In this document: in pieces, positions 8,791 through 17,323 of the stretch | Numbering within the stretch: position 1 is the stretch's first letter | Layout: the number at the start of each line of letters is the position of its first letter | Notes under the pieces: generated by a model | Database searches by the model: none | The model's input: the letters and a program-made list of their open reading frames with translations, nothing else | What the model was told of the DNA's origin: nothing | Made by a program: the position numbers and the translations under genes | From: Acrocarpospora pleiomorpha | GTDB lineage: Bacteria > Actinomycetota > Actinomycetes > Streptosporangiales > Streptosporangiaceae | Assembly: GCF_009687885.1 (NCBI RefSeq) | Contig: NZ_BLAF01000051.1 | Location: forward strand, 37,192-101,191 | Reading direction: 5' to 3' | Length of the DNA stretch: 64,000 bases

Positions 8791-9607
8791 CGTGGTGCTG
8801 ATCCACGGGGCCTGGCACGGGGCCGGGCACCTCGTGGCGCTCTGCAAGGAGCTGACCGCCAGGGGCCACCGCGTCCTGGCGCTCGACCTGGTGGGCCACG
8901 GCACCCGGGCCCGCTTCCCAGCGAGCTACCTCACCAGGGACGTCGCCGCGCTGCGCACCGAGCCGTCCCCGCTCGCGGACCTGAGCCTCGACGACGTGGC
9001 GGCGGACGTGGTGGCCACGCTGCGCCGGTTCGCCGCCCCGCCGGTCGTGGCCGCGCACAGTATGGGCGGGGCGGTGGCCACCCGGGTCGCCGAACTGGCC
9101 CCTGAGCTGGTGGCCGGGCTGGTGTACGTGACCGCGTTCGTCCCCACCTCGCTGGGTCCCGCGGGCGCGTACCTGGCGCTGCCGGAGGCGAAGACCGCGC
9201 TCGGCGGCGGGCTCTACCTGGGCGATCCCGCCGCCGTCGGCGCGGTACGGATCGACCCGCGCAGCACCGACCCCGCCTACCAGGACGAACTGCACGCGGC
9301 CTACTTCACCGACCTCGACCGCCCCGGCTTCCTGGCGATGGCCGCCTCCCTCACCCCGGATCAGCCGATGTCGTTCCTCACCACCCCGACCGGGGCCACG
9401 GCCGAGCGCTGGGGGAGCGTGCCCCGGACCTACATCCGCACCCTCCGCGACCGCGCGCTGCCCGTCGCGCTCCAGGACGTGATGATCCGGCATGCCGACG
9501 AGCTGGCCCCCGCGACCGCGTTCACCCAGGCGACCCTCGACGCGGGGCACGCCGTCTTCGCCGGCAGCCCGGCCGAGGTGGCGGACATCATCCACGACGC
9601 AACCTGA
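8780..9607 (+). CDS. Alpha/beta hydrolase (serine esterase type)
   Basis: The 275-aa protein (from the GTG at 8780) has an LIHGAWHGAGHL oxyanion segment, the elbow AHSMGG with S94, and a terminal DAGHAVFAGSPAEV with the catalytic histidine. It resembles the EstC, salicylate-esterase and hydroxynitrile-lyase group. The start at 8780 was preferred over a GTG at 8771 because AGGAGG (8765-8770) is correctly spaced only for 8780. It overlaps the preceding hydrolase by 11 bases and converges with the ABC ATPase gene, overlapping its end by 20 bases. It presumably cleaves an ester or C-C bond in the cytoplasm; the substrate is unknown. Confidence 0.83.
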   Translation: MTSDVVLIHGAWHGAGHLVALCKELTARGHRVLALDLVGHGTRARFPASYLTRDVAALRTEPSPLADLSLDDVAADVVATLRRFAAPPVVAAHSMGGAVATRVAELAPELVAGLVYVTAFVPTSLGPAGAYLALPEAKTALGGGLYLGDPAAVGAVRIDPRSTDPAYQDELHAAYFTDLDRPGFLAMAASLTPDQPMSFLTTPTGATAERWGSVPRTYIRTLRDRALPVALQDVMIRHADELAPATAFTQATLDAGHAVFAGSPAEVADIIHDAT

Positions 9608-11120
9608 TCACACCGCCTGGGATGGCGGCGAGCAGCTCGCGGGTGAACGGTGCCTCGGGGGCGGCGAGCACATCGGCGGTCGGGCCGGATTCGATGATCC
9701 TGCCGTCCCGCATCACCGCGAGCCGTGCCGCGGCGGCGGCCACCACGGCGAGGTCGTGCGAGATGAGCAGGCACGCCATCCCGTGCTTGTCCTGGAGGCG
9801 GCGCAGCAGCGCGAGGATCTGGGCCTGGGTCACCGCGTCCAGGGCGGACACCGGTTCGTCGAGCACGATCAGGTCGGGCGACGGCGCCAGCGCGCGGGCG
9901 ATGGCGACGCGCTGGCGCTGCCCGCCGGACAGCGCCGAGGGCCGCCGCCGGGCGACCTCGGGCGGCAGCGCGACATCCTCCAGCATGCGTCGCACCCGTT
10001 CCCGGCGCTGCGCCTGGGTGCCCGCGCGCAGCGGTTCCGCGATGATCCGGCCCACGCTCATCAGCGGGTCGAGCGACGCGTACGGATTCTGCGTGACGAA
10101 CTGCACCCGACCGGCCCTGACCGGCACGCCGTCCAGCAGCACGCTCCCGCCCGTCGGCTCGAGAAGCCCGGTGATCATGCGGGCCACGGTCGACTTGCCC
10201 GACCCCGACGCGCCGACCAGCCCGAGCGTGCCCGCCCGGTCCAGCGCGAACGAAGCGCCCTCGACCGCGACTCTGCCGCCCGGATACACCTTGCGCAGGT
10301 CGCGGACCGCGAGCAGCGGGTCTCCCGCGACCGGTGCGGGCCCGGTCAGCGGCCGGGGGGCCGAGTCGAGCAGCAGCCGGGTGTAGGCGGCCGCCGGACT
10401 GCCGAGCACCCGCTCCGCCGGACCTTCCTCCACCACCCGGCCCTCGGTCATGACGGCCACCCGGTCCGCGCGGTCCGCGGCGACGCCGAGGTCGTGGGTG
10501 ATCAGGAGAATGCTCGTACCGTCCCTGGCCGCGACCTTCTGGATGAGGTCGAGCACGGTCTTCTGCACCGTGGTGTCGAGCGCGGAGGTCGGCTCGTCGG
10601 CGATCAGCAGCGCGGGCCGTCCGGCGAGCGCCATGCCCAGCAGCACCCGCTGCCGGAAGCCGCCGGAGAGCTGGTGCGGGTGACGGCCGAGCACCTCCGC
10701 CGGGTCGGGGATGCCCACCCGGCCGAGCGCGTCTTCGAGGGCGCCCTCGCCAGGCCGAGGGGTCCCGGTCAGCCGCAGGGCCTCGGCGAGCTGGGCGCGC
10801 ACGGTCATCAGCGGATTGAGCGCGGTCCCCGGGTCCTGGGGCACGAACGCGATCCGCCGTCCGCGCAGCCGCCGCCACCCCCGCTCCCGCAGGCCGTCCA
10901 CCCGATCACCCCCGAAAGTGATCGCGCCGCCGGTCACCCGGGCCGTGTCGGGGAGCAGGCCGGCCAGCGCGTGCGCGAGCGTGGACTTGCCCGACCCCGA
11001 CTCGCCGACCACCGCCACGATCTGCCCGGCCTCCACCGTCAGGTCGGCGCCGTCCACGGCGGGTCGGCCTCGCCCGTACCGTACGGTCAGGCCGCGTACG
11101 GCCAGCAGGGGTGTCATCAT
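9588..11120 (-). CDS. Peptide/nickel-type ABC transporter, double ATPase
   Basis: The 510-aa protein fuses two nucleotide-binding domains of the DppD/DppF type. Domain 1 (about 1-255) has Walker A GESGSGKST, signature LSGGFRQRV and Walker B LLIADEP. Domain 2 (about 270-505) has GASGSGKST, LSGGQRQRV and LIVLDEP. It powers uptake through the two permeases encoded just upstream. The start is the ATG overlapping the permease stop (ATGA). Fused dipeptide-type ATPases are common in actinobacteria. The substrate could be an oligopeptide, opine or similar small molecule; the surrounding catabolic genes suggest it is the carbon source they break down, which is inference. Confidence 0.92.
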   Translation of the reverse strand: MMTPLLAVRGLTVRYGRGRPAVDGADLTVEAGQIVAVVGESGSGKSTLAHALAGLLPDTARVTGGAITFGGDRVDGLRERGWRRLRGRRIAFVPQDPGTALNPLMTVRAQLAEALRLTGTPRPGEGALEDALGRVGIPDPAEVLGRHPHQLSGGFRQRVLLGMALAGRPALLIADEPTSALDTTVQKTVLDLIQKVAARDGTSILLITHDLGVAADRADRVAVMTEGRVVEEGPAERVLGSPAAAYTRLLLDSAPRPLTGPAPVAGDPLLAVRDLRKVYPGGRVAVEGASFALDRAGTLGLVGASGSGKSTVARMITGLLEPTGGSVLLDGVPVRAGRVQFVTQNPYASLDPLMSVGRIIAEPLRAGTQAQRRERVRRMLEDVALPPEVARRRPSALSGGQRQRVAIARALAPSPDLIVLDEPVSALDAVTQAQILALLRRLQDKHGMACLLISHDLAVVAAAAARLAVMRDGRIIESGPTADVLAAPEAPFTRELLAAIPGGVIRLRRG

Positions 11121-11908
11121 CGCTCCGATCGCGTGCGCAGCACGTGTCCAAGGTGATTGACCGCGAGCACCACGGCGACGATGACGAGACCCGGCACGGT
11201 CGTCAGCCACCACGCCGAGGCGAGGAACGGACGCCCCGCGCTGATCAGCGAGCCCCACTCGGGCGCCGGCGGCGGGGCCCCGAAGCCGAGAAAGCCCAGG
11301 GCCGCCACGGTGAGGATGGCGTTGCCCAGCTCGAGCGTCGCCAGCGCGGCGAGCGGCCCCGCGGCGTTGGGCAGCACGTGGGTCAGCAGCACCGTGGGAC
11401 GCCCGGTCCCGCACACCGCGGCCGCCTCGACGTACCCCGACCCGCGGACCCTGATGACCTCGGCGCGCATGATCCGGGAGAACACCGCCGCCGCCGACAC
11501 GCCCACCCCGACGGCCACCTCGCGCGTCCCCGGCCCGAGCACCGCCACGATCACGAGGACCAGCAGGAAGGACGGCACGGCGAGCAGCACCTCCACCGCG
11601 CGCATGACCAGGCCGTCCAGCCGCCCCCGAGCGGTGCCCGCCACCAGCCCGATCGCCGAGCCGGCGATGACGGCGATGCCCACCGCGATGACGGCGGCCT
11701 GCAGCGAGGGGGCCGATCCGTGCACGACTCTGGCGAACATGTCCCGGCCCAGTTCGTCCGTGCCGAACAGATGCCCGGCCCCCGGCGGCAGCAGCCGTTC
11801 GGCGAGATCGCCGCGCACCGGGTCGGCGGGCGAGAACAGGGAGGGAGCGAGCGCGGCGGCCGTGGCCGCCAGCAGCACCAGGGCCGACGGCACGACGCCG
11901 AGCCTCAC
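11117..11908 (-). CDS. ABC transporter permease, DppC type
   Basis: The 263-aa membrane protein has about six transmembrane segments and the binding-protein-dependent permease signature with the EAA loop (YVEAAAVCGTGRPTVLLTHV). The early segment PGAGHLFGTDELGRDMFARV is characteristic of DppC/OppC subunits. It pairs with the DppB-type permease encoded upstream (4-base overlap) and the fused ATPase encoded downstream (4-base overlap). It forms half of the membrane channel. Confidence 0.92.
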   Translation of the reverse strand: MRLGVVPSALVLLAATAAALAPSLFSPADPVRGDLAERLLPPGAGHLFGTDELGRDMFARVVHGSAPSLQAAVIAVGIAVIAGSAIGLVAGTARGRLDGLVMRAVEVLLAVPSFLLVLVIVAVLGPGTREVAVGVGVSAAAVFSRIMRAEVIRVRGSGYVEAAAVCGTGRPTVLLTHVLPNAAGPLAALATLELGNAILTVAALGFLGFGAPPPAPEWGSLISAGRPFLASAWWLTTVPGLVIVAVVLAVNHLGHVLRTRSER

Positions 11909-12831
11909 GCGGCACGCTCCCGGGGATCCACCAGTGGATGAGCCACGTCCACGGCGAGCGTGAGCAGCGTGACGGCCGCCGTGGCCACCACCACCAGGCC
12001 CTGCAGCATGGGCAGGTCCCGGGTCGTGACCGCGGACTCGATCAGCCGGCCGAGCCCGTTACGCGCGAAGACCGTCTCCACCACGACCGACCCGGACAGC
12101 AACCAGCCGACCAGCAGCGCGGTCATCGTCAGCGCGGGCATGGCGGCGTTGCGCAGCGCGTGTGCCGTCACCGCCCGCGCCCGCGACGCGCCTTTGGCCC
12201 GCGCGGTGTCGACGTACGGCTGCCGCATCTCCACGGTCAGCCGTTCCAGGAGCACCTGCGCCACGAAGGCCGACGACGGCACCGCCAGGGTCACGGCGGG
12301 CAGCACCAGACCGGCGAGCCCGTCCTCGCCCCGGGCGGGGAACAGCGGCAGCCCGAACGAGAACGCCTGCAACAGCACCAGACCGAGCCAGAAGGTCGGG
12401 ACCGACAGCGAAAGGCCGGGCAGCGCGCCGAGCAGGCGGCGCAGCCACAGGTGCCGGGTGTGCGCGGCCGACCAGGCGATCAGGAAGCCGAGCGGGATCG
12501 CCACCAGCAGCGCGCCGCCCGCCAGCGCGAGCGTGCGCGGCGCGGCCAGGGCGATCGTCGCGCCGACGTCCCGCCCGGTCTGGAACGACGTGCCGAGGTT
12601 GCCGCGCAGGGCGTCGAGGAGCCCGTCGGCATAGCGTTCGACCGCCGGGCGGTCCAGGCCGTACTCGGCGCGCAGCGCGGCCACCCGCGCCTCGTCCACC
12701 CCGTTCTCCGGGCCGATCATGATCCGTACGGGATCGGCGGGCAGGAGCGAGAAGGCGGCGAAGGTGAGCGTGTAGGCCGCCAGCACCACGGCCGCCGCCT
12801 GCACGAGGCGCCGCGCCACGAACCGGGTCAC
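11905..12831 (-). CDS. ABC transporter permease, DppB type
   Basis: The 308-aa membrane protein has the DppB/OppB layout: an N-terminal RRLVQAAAVVLAAYTLTFAA helix, a periplasmic-side loop, and a C-terminal permease domain with the EAA region (YVDTARAKGASRARAVTAHA). About six membrane spans are visible. It forms the heterodimeric pore with the DppC-type subunit, whose gene it overlaps by 4 bases. It starts one base after the stop of the unrecognised 396-aa gene, so all five genes of the cluster form one transcription unit. Confidence 0.92.
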   Translation of the reverse strand: MTRFVARRLVQAAAVVLAAYTLTFAAFSLLPADPVRIMIGPENGVDEARVAALRAEYGLDRPAVERYADGLLDALRGNLGTSFQTGRDVGATIALAAPRTLALAGGALLVAIPLGFLIAWSAAHTRHLWLRRLLGALPGLSLSVPTFWLGLVLLQAFSFGLPLFPARGEDGLAGLVLPAVTLAVPSSAFVAQVLLERLTVEMRQPYVDTARAKGASRARAVTAHALRNAAMPALTMTALLVGWLLSGSVVVETVFARNGLGRLIESAVTTRDLPMLQGLVVVATAAVTLLTLAVDVAHPLVDPRERAA

Positions 12832-12832
12832 C

Positions 12833-14023
12833 TCAGCTCCGGATGTCCAGGAGGATCCGCTGCCCGCCGACCTCCTGGCCGGTGTAGAGCACCACGTTCC
12901 CCGGCCGGAGCCTGCCGAGCAGCGCGAGGGTCAGCGCGCGCTGCCCGCCGGTCGGGATGACGCCGCCCTCGGGCACCGCCACCTCCCCGTCCTGCCGCAG
13001 CACCGCGCACCCCGACCAGGCGTCGATCATGGTGGCCGCGGCCGGCGAGTCTGCCGAGGCGGCCGGGCGGGTGGCGTAGCGGTGGCCGCGCAGCGCGCGC
13101 CCGAGGTCGGCCGTCCACTCGTGGCCGTCGAAGCCCACCACCAGGCTGAGCGTGCGGGTGGCGCCGGGCCCGGGCGGGCCGGGCACCAGCTGGTCGGTCA
13201 GGCTGACCACCTCGACGTCGCCGACCGCCCGAGCCGGGGACGACAGCGTGCTCGCGGGCTCCCCGTCCTCCGGCCCTTGGACGAAGTAGGCGGTGTCCTC
13301 GGGGACCAGTGTTCCCTCGCGCCGGCTCAACAGGTACGCCGGGCCGAGCAGTTCGCCGTCGAAGGCGACCGGCGGCAGGACCACCGCGCCCCCGTGCTGG
13401 AACCCGTAGGCCCCTTCGGCGTGCCCGCCCGTCACGGCCTCGGCGGCGAATCGGACGATCGCCGCGTGGGCGATCCGCCGGGTCATCACCTGGACGGTGA
13501 ACCAGTCGCGGGCGTCCTGGAGCCTGGTCAGACCGTCGGCATCGGCGAGCACCCGCACCCGCGACGGGTCGGTGAACGGGATGAGGGCGTCCCGCAGCAG
13601 CACGAGCTGCCACAGCCACTCGTTGTAGAGGTTGCGCGCGGCGTGCAGCCCGGGACCGCCGATGAGCCGTTCGACCACCGGGGGAATCCACGCGTAGCCC
13701 ACGCAGCTGCTGTGGATGTCCCGCGGGCCGGGCGCGCCCGTGCCGGGCGTGCTTCGCACCAGGTCCAGGATCACCTCGGACACCGCGACGGCGTTCTCGC
13801 GCAGCTCGTTCCTGACGTCCTGGTCGGCGAGCCCGGCGTCCAGCCGCAGTGTCGCGTAGGGACCGGACACACTCAGGCTGGCCGTGAGCCCGGCGATGAA
13901 GTAGGCCCTGGTGGCCTCGCCGCCGCCCGCGGCGGCGACCGCGGATTCCAGCAGCGTGCCCGCGGCGGCGACGAAGGTCGCGGGGTCCACCGCACGGCCT
14001 CCGGCGAAGTCATTCCATGTCAT
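12833..14023 (-). CDS. Unrecognised 396-aa protein in the ABC operon
   Basis: I do not recognise the family. The protein has no signal peptide and no clear membrane segment. Its N-terminal half is alpha-helical and rich in charged residues, with a conserved-looking SSCVGYAWIPPVVERLIGG segment and an NLYNEWLWQLVLLRDALIPF segment. The C-terminal half appears beta-rich. The gene is translationally coupled to the binding-protein gene (ATGA) and to the permease gene (one-base gap), so it is unlikely to be accidental. It could be an enzyme acting on the imported compound or an accessory of the transporter. Codon use is as G/C-biased as its neighbours, so it looks native. Confidence 0.75.
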   Translation of the reverse strand: MTWNDFAGGRAVDPATFVAAAGTLLESAVAAAGGGEATRAYFIAGLTASLSVSGPYATLRLDAGLADQDVRNELRENAVAVSEVILDLVRSTPGTGAPGPRDIHSSCVGYAWIPPVVERLIGGPGLHAARNLYNEWLWQLVLLRDALIPFTDPSRVRVLADADGLTRLQDARDWFTVQVMTRRIAHAAIVRFAAEAVTGGHAEGAYGFQHGGAVVLPPVAFDGELLGPAYLLSRREGTLVPEDTAYFVQGPEDGEPASTLSSPARAVGDVEVVSLTDQLVPGPPGPGATRTLSLVVGFDGHEWTADLGRALRGHRYATRPAASADSPAAATMIDAWSGCAVLRQDGEVAVPEGGVIPTGGQRALTLALLGRLRPGNVVLYTGQEVGGQRILLDIRS

Positions 14024-15639
14024 GCCTTTACCTCCGCATCCTGGAAGATCGGCCGCCCCGACGCGTCGAGGCGCACCCCTGTCACCCGCTCCGCGAGCCC
14101 GACCGACGAGGCCTGCTCGAAGAGCGGGATGCCGTGCCCGCGGGAAAGGATCGCCTCGGCCGCGGCCGCCACGGCGCGGGCGCGCTCGGCGGGATCGATC
14201 ACCGTGGCGATCCTGGCGATCGTGCTGTCCACCTCGTCCGGCTTGGCGCGCCGCAGCGGGTTCGCGCTCTCCACCGGATACACGCTGGCGAGGACCGTGG
14301 GATCGCCCCTGGTCACCGCCCAGGAGACGAAGTCGTAGTCGCCGGAACCCTGCCGCGCGCTGTTGGTGGCGTCGTCGAGCGGCGTCGGCCGCAGCTCGAT
14401 CCCGACCTCGGCGAGCTGCTGCGCCATGAGCTGGTACACCGAGCCGTACGCTTCGTTGGCCGAGTAGACCAGGTCGAAGGACAGCCGCTCCGATCCCTTG
14501 GCGCGCACGCCGTCCGGGCCGCGCCGCCAGCCGGCCGCGTCGGCCAGCCGGGCCGCCTCGTCAGGGGCGTACGCCAGGTCGGCGGAGCGATCCGCGTAGC
14601 CGGGCGTGGTGCTGGCGAGCACGTCGGTCGCCGGCCGTTCGCCCGCCGCGAGCAGCGGCGCGAACCGCGACCGGTCGAGGGCGGCGCTGATCGCCAGCCG
14701 TACGGCGGGATCGCGCAGCGCGGGCCGCGACTCGTTGGGCAGCAGCGTGAACACGATGCCGGGCCGGGTGGCGGACAGCAGCCGGGGACCCCGCTCGCCG
14801 AAGGACCGCTGGTCCTGCTGGAGCACCTGCAGGTCGGCGTCGAGCTGCCCGGACCGGAGGCTGCCGTGTCTGGCGCTCGGGTCGGTGACGATGGCGAAGG
14901 TCAGCGCGCGCACGCGCGGGACCCCCTGGTGGGCGGCCAGCTTGCTCGCCCAGGCGTATCCGGTGCGCGCGGAGAGCCGTACCTCCTCGTTGAGCGCGAC
15001 CCGGCCGAGCACGTACGGGCCGGAGCCGGCGAGCCCGCCCGCGCAGCGCTGTTCAGGGGTCTTGCCGAGCGTGCCGGGGGAGAGCATGCCGAGCGTCACC
15101 ATCGAGGTGGCCTGGAGGAACTGCGCGCTCGGGGCACCGAACCGCACCTCGACGGTCTTCGCGTCGAGCGCGGTGGCCCCCTCGTACCCGGCGAGGTAGC
15201 CCGAGCCGAGCGGGGACCGCGCGCCGAGCTTGGCGATGTCGTCGAGGTTGGCGACGACTGCGGCGGCGTCCAGCGGCGCGCCGTCGCTGAAGGTCACGCC
15301 GTCGCGCAGGGTGAAGGTGAACCGCTCGGCGTTCTCGTCGACCTGCCACGATGTCGCGAGCCACGGCACGATCTCCCCGGTTCGCGGGTCCTGGTCGGTG
15401 AGCGAGTCCACGAGCTGGCGCGACACATGGAGGTTCGAGGTCTGCGGGGTCTGGTGCGGGTCGAGGCAGCTCACCGGCGCGGCCAGCCCCACGGTGAGGG
15501 CGTCCCCGGCGGGCCGCTCGGTATCCGCGGTCGCGCAGCCCACGACCAGTACGGCGCAGCACGTGAGTACAGAGGTCAGTCGAAGCACGGGCACCAGTCT
15601 GCGAGCCCGCCGCTTAAAGCCTATAATCCCGATTCTCAT
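14020..15639 (-). CDS. Peptide/nickel-type extracellular solute-binding lipoprotein
   Basis: The 539-aa protein is an SBP family 5 member. Its N-terminus has a basic stretch, a hydrophobic helix and a lipobox LVVGC with C35 as the lipid-modified cysteine. The mature part contains family landmarks such as DSLTDQDPRTGEIVPWLATS and the FTLRDGVTFSDGAPLDAAAV segment. It captures the ligand outside the membrane and delivers it to the DppB/DppC channel. The annotated ATG gives a somewhat long n-region, and an internal GTG about 17 codons on would give a more usual signal. It is first in the five-gene transporter operon. Confidence 0.88.
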   Translation of the reverse strand: MRIGIIGFKRRARRLVPVLRLTSVLTCCAVLVVGCATADTERPAGDALTVGLAAPVSCLDPHQTPQTSNLHVSRQLVDSLTDQDPRTGEIVPWLATSWQVDENAERFTFTLRDGVTFSDGAPLDAAAVVANLDDIAKLGARSPLGSGYLAGYEGATALDAKTVEVRFGAPSAQFLQATSMVTLGMLSPGTLGKTPEQRCAGGLAGSGPYVLGRVALNEEVRLSARTGYAWASKLAAHQGVPRVRALTFAIVTDPSARHGSLRSGQLDADLQVLQQDQRSFGERGPRLLSATRPGIVFTLLPNESRPALRDPAVRLAISAALDRSRFAPLLAAGERPATDVLASTTPGYADRSADLAYAPDEAARLADAAGWRRGPDGVRAKGSERLSFDLVYSANEAYGSVYQLMAQQLAEVGIELRPTPLDDATNSARQGSGDYDFVSWAVTRGDPTVLASVYPVESANPLRRAKPDEVDSTIARIATVIDPAERARAVAAAAEAILSRGHGIPLFEQASSVGLAERVTGVRLDASGRPIFQDAEVKA

Positions 15640-15720
15640 TGTGTGGAAAGCGCCCGGGGGTTTCTACTCAATGGAAGCCGGGCGTTGAGCCCTCCGCTTC
15701 CAGGGCGGGACCGTGGATGC

Positions 15721-16050
15721 ATGGACACACTGGAGCGTGACTCGCTCGTCGGCGAGTTGCTGGACCCGCAGGCCGGTCGATCCGCCGACCGACCGGTTCA
15801 CCGGGCTCACGATCGACGACGCGTACGCGATCCAACTCGGCCGGATCGACCGCCCGCCCGGCTGTCCGACCTGGACCTGCGGCTGGCCGGCTGCGTGCTG
15901 CGGCGCAACGGCGAGATCGTCGGCACCGGGACGGGGGCGGCGGTGCTCGGCTCGCCGCTGAACGCGCTCGTGTGGCTGGCCAACACGCTCGGCGCGCACG
16001 GCGTGACGCTGGAGGCGGGGCACACTCCGCCTGTCATCGGGCGCCGCGAT
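15721..16050 (+). pseudogene. Remnant of 2-hydroxypentadienoate hydratase/4-oxalocrotonate decarboxylase
   Basis: Three pieces in two frames match this family in order: an N-terminus MDTLERDSLVGELLDPQ (frame of 15721), then LTIDDAYAIQLGRID (shifted by one base), then LDLRLAGCVLRRNGEIV followed by GSPLNALVWLANTLGAHG and LEAGH in the first frame. Intact members are about 260 aa and have a central region with the metal-binding glutamates; that region (about 120 residues) is missing here. The gene is therefore frameshifted and internally deleted. The family acts downstream of aromatic meta-cleavage, which fits the dioxygenase and decarboxylase genes at the start of the window. Confidence 0.75.
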
Positions 16051-16517
16051 CATCGCCCCAGGCGCGCGTCGCGCACCGCGCGTACGGCCTTGAGGATGTT
16101 CACGTAGCCGGTGCAGCGGCAGAGATTGCCGGCGAGGCCACGCCGGATCTCGTCGTCCGACGGGTCCGGGTTCTGTGCCAACAGGTGGCGGACGGACATC
16201 ACCATGCCGGGTGTGCAGTATCCGCACTGCATGCCCTGGGCAGCGATGAAGGCTTCCTGAATGTCATCGACTTCGGGGGGTGTCCGGCCGTCCTCGACGG
16301 TACGGACCGTCCGGCCGTCTGCTTCCGCGGCGAGCAAGCAGCATGATTTGACCGTGAGCCCGTCGAGGCTGAGCGTGCATGCTCCGCAGCTTGCGGATCG
16401 GCACCCCACGTGGGTGCCGGTCAACCGGGCCCGCTCGCGGATTGCGTCAACCAGGGTTTCTCGAGGGTCGACATCCCAGGTGACGACTTCGCCGTTCACC
16501 TCGACTGAGATCAGCAT
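16050..16517 (-). CDS. (2Fe-2S) subunit of a xanthine dehydrogenase-family hydroxylase
   Basis: The 155-aa protein is the small iron-sulfur subunit of a molybdenum hydroxylase. The plant-ferredoxin-type cluster ligands are C39, C44, C47 and C59. The second, helical-domain cluster uses C98 and C101 (CGYCTPGM) and C133 and C135 (NLCRCTGY). It passes electrons from the molybdenum centre of the large subunit to the FAD subunit. Its start overlaps the stop of the FAD-subunit gene by 7 bases, and it is the last gene of the four-gene operon TetR, large, FAD, FeS. Confidence 0.93.
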   Translation of the reverse strand: MLISVEVNGEVVTWDVDPRETLVDAIRERARLTGTHVGCRSASCGACTLSLDGLTVKSCCLLAAEADGRTVRTVEDGRTPPEVDDIQEAFIAAQGMQCGYCTPGMVMSVRHLLAQNPDPSDDEIRRGLAGNLCRCTGYVNILKAVRAVRDARLGR

Positions 16518-17323
16518 GACTGTTCCTCCTGCGCACGTTGAAGCACGCGCGTCGCAAAGTGCCGGGCCATGGCTCGTCGGTAGGGTGCCGGGTTGTGCGC
16601 ATCGCCGAAAGGTCGGTCGGCGCAGGCCTCATCGACTGCGTCGAGCGTCGCGGCCAAGTCGAATTCGCGACCCAGTTCCACGATCACCGGTGTGGGTGTC
16701 GCGCCGCCGACGGCGAGCCGACCGTGATCCGGCTTGAGAACAGCCGCGGCGGTGATAGTCGGCGCGGCGCCCTGAACCCGGAAGTACCTCTCGAACGCAG
16801 TTCGCCCGCCACTGGTGGACGGCACTACAACGGCGACGATCACCTCGTCGCGCGCCAGATCCGTACGCCGGAGCCCGAGCACGAAACGATCGAAGGCCAC
16901 TTCTCGCGAGCCCCGTCGACTGACGACGACCACCCTCGCGCCAAGTGCCGTCAACGCGGTGACGTAATCGGCGCCGGCGTTGCCGTATGCCGCAACGCCA
17001 CCGATGGTGCCGCGATTGCGTACTTGAACGTCTCCGATGCCTGCGGCGGCCGTGGCGAGGATGGGCACGTGCTCGGCCACAATAGGGTCGGAGGCTATCT
17101 CGGAGTGGGTGGCCATCGCACCGAACCGAACGGAGTTTCCCGAGCATGCGATACCCCGCAGTGCCGGGATACCGCTGAGCGAGACGATTTTGTCGGCGCG
17201 TCCGATGCCCCGGTTGAGTAGCGGCATGATTGTCATCCCGCCGGCCAGGATCGTCGCCTCGCCATCGAGTTCGGTGAGGAGATCTGGAAGAGTCCGCGGA
17301 GCGGCGAAGGATGCCGGCATCAT
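16511..17323 (-). CDS. FAD-binding subunit of the molybdenum hydroxylase
   Basis: The 270-aa protein is a CoxM/CutM-type flavin subunit. Characteristic FAD loops are visible: ATILAGGMTIMPLLNRG near the N-terminus and VRNRGTIGGVAAYGNAGADY near 120-140, followed by the CO-dehydrogenase flavoprotein C-terminal domain. It accepts electrons from the 2Fe-2S subunit and passes them to an external acceptor. The start is the ATG overlapping the large-subunit stop (ATGA); the open frame extends further upstream only as a shadow of that gene. Confidence 0.92.
   Translation of the reverse strand: MMPASFAAPRTLPDLLTELDGEATILAGGMTIMPLLNRGIGRADKIVSLSGIPALRGIACSGNSVRFGAMATHSEIASDPIVAEHVPILATAAAGIGDVQVRNRGTIGGVAAYGNAGADYVTALTALGARVVVVSRRGSREVAFDRFVLGLRRTDLARDEVIVAVVVPSTSGGRTAFERYFRVQGAAPTITAAAVLKPDHGRLAVGGATPTPVIVELGREFDLAATLDAVDEACADRPFGDAHNPAPYRRAMARHFATRVLQRAQEEQSC

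Noticed and set aside
7030..8904. A 624-codon minus-strand frame over the hydrolase gene
   Set aside because: Composition is that of an antisense shadow, and the real genes on both strands have clear domains and ribosome sites.
14017..16107. A 696-codon plus-strand frame antisense to the binding-protein gene
   Set aside because: Arg/Gly/His-rich shadow typical of GC-rich antisense frames. Only its 3' end is informative, as part of the hydratase remnant.
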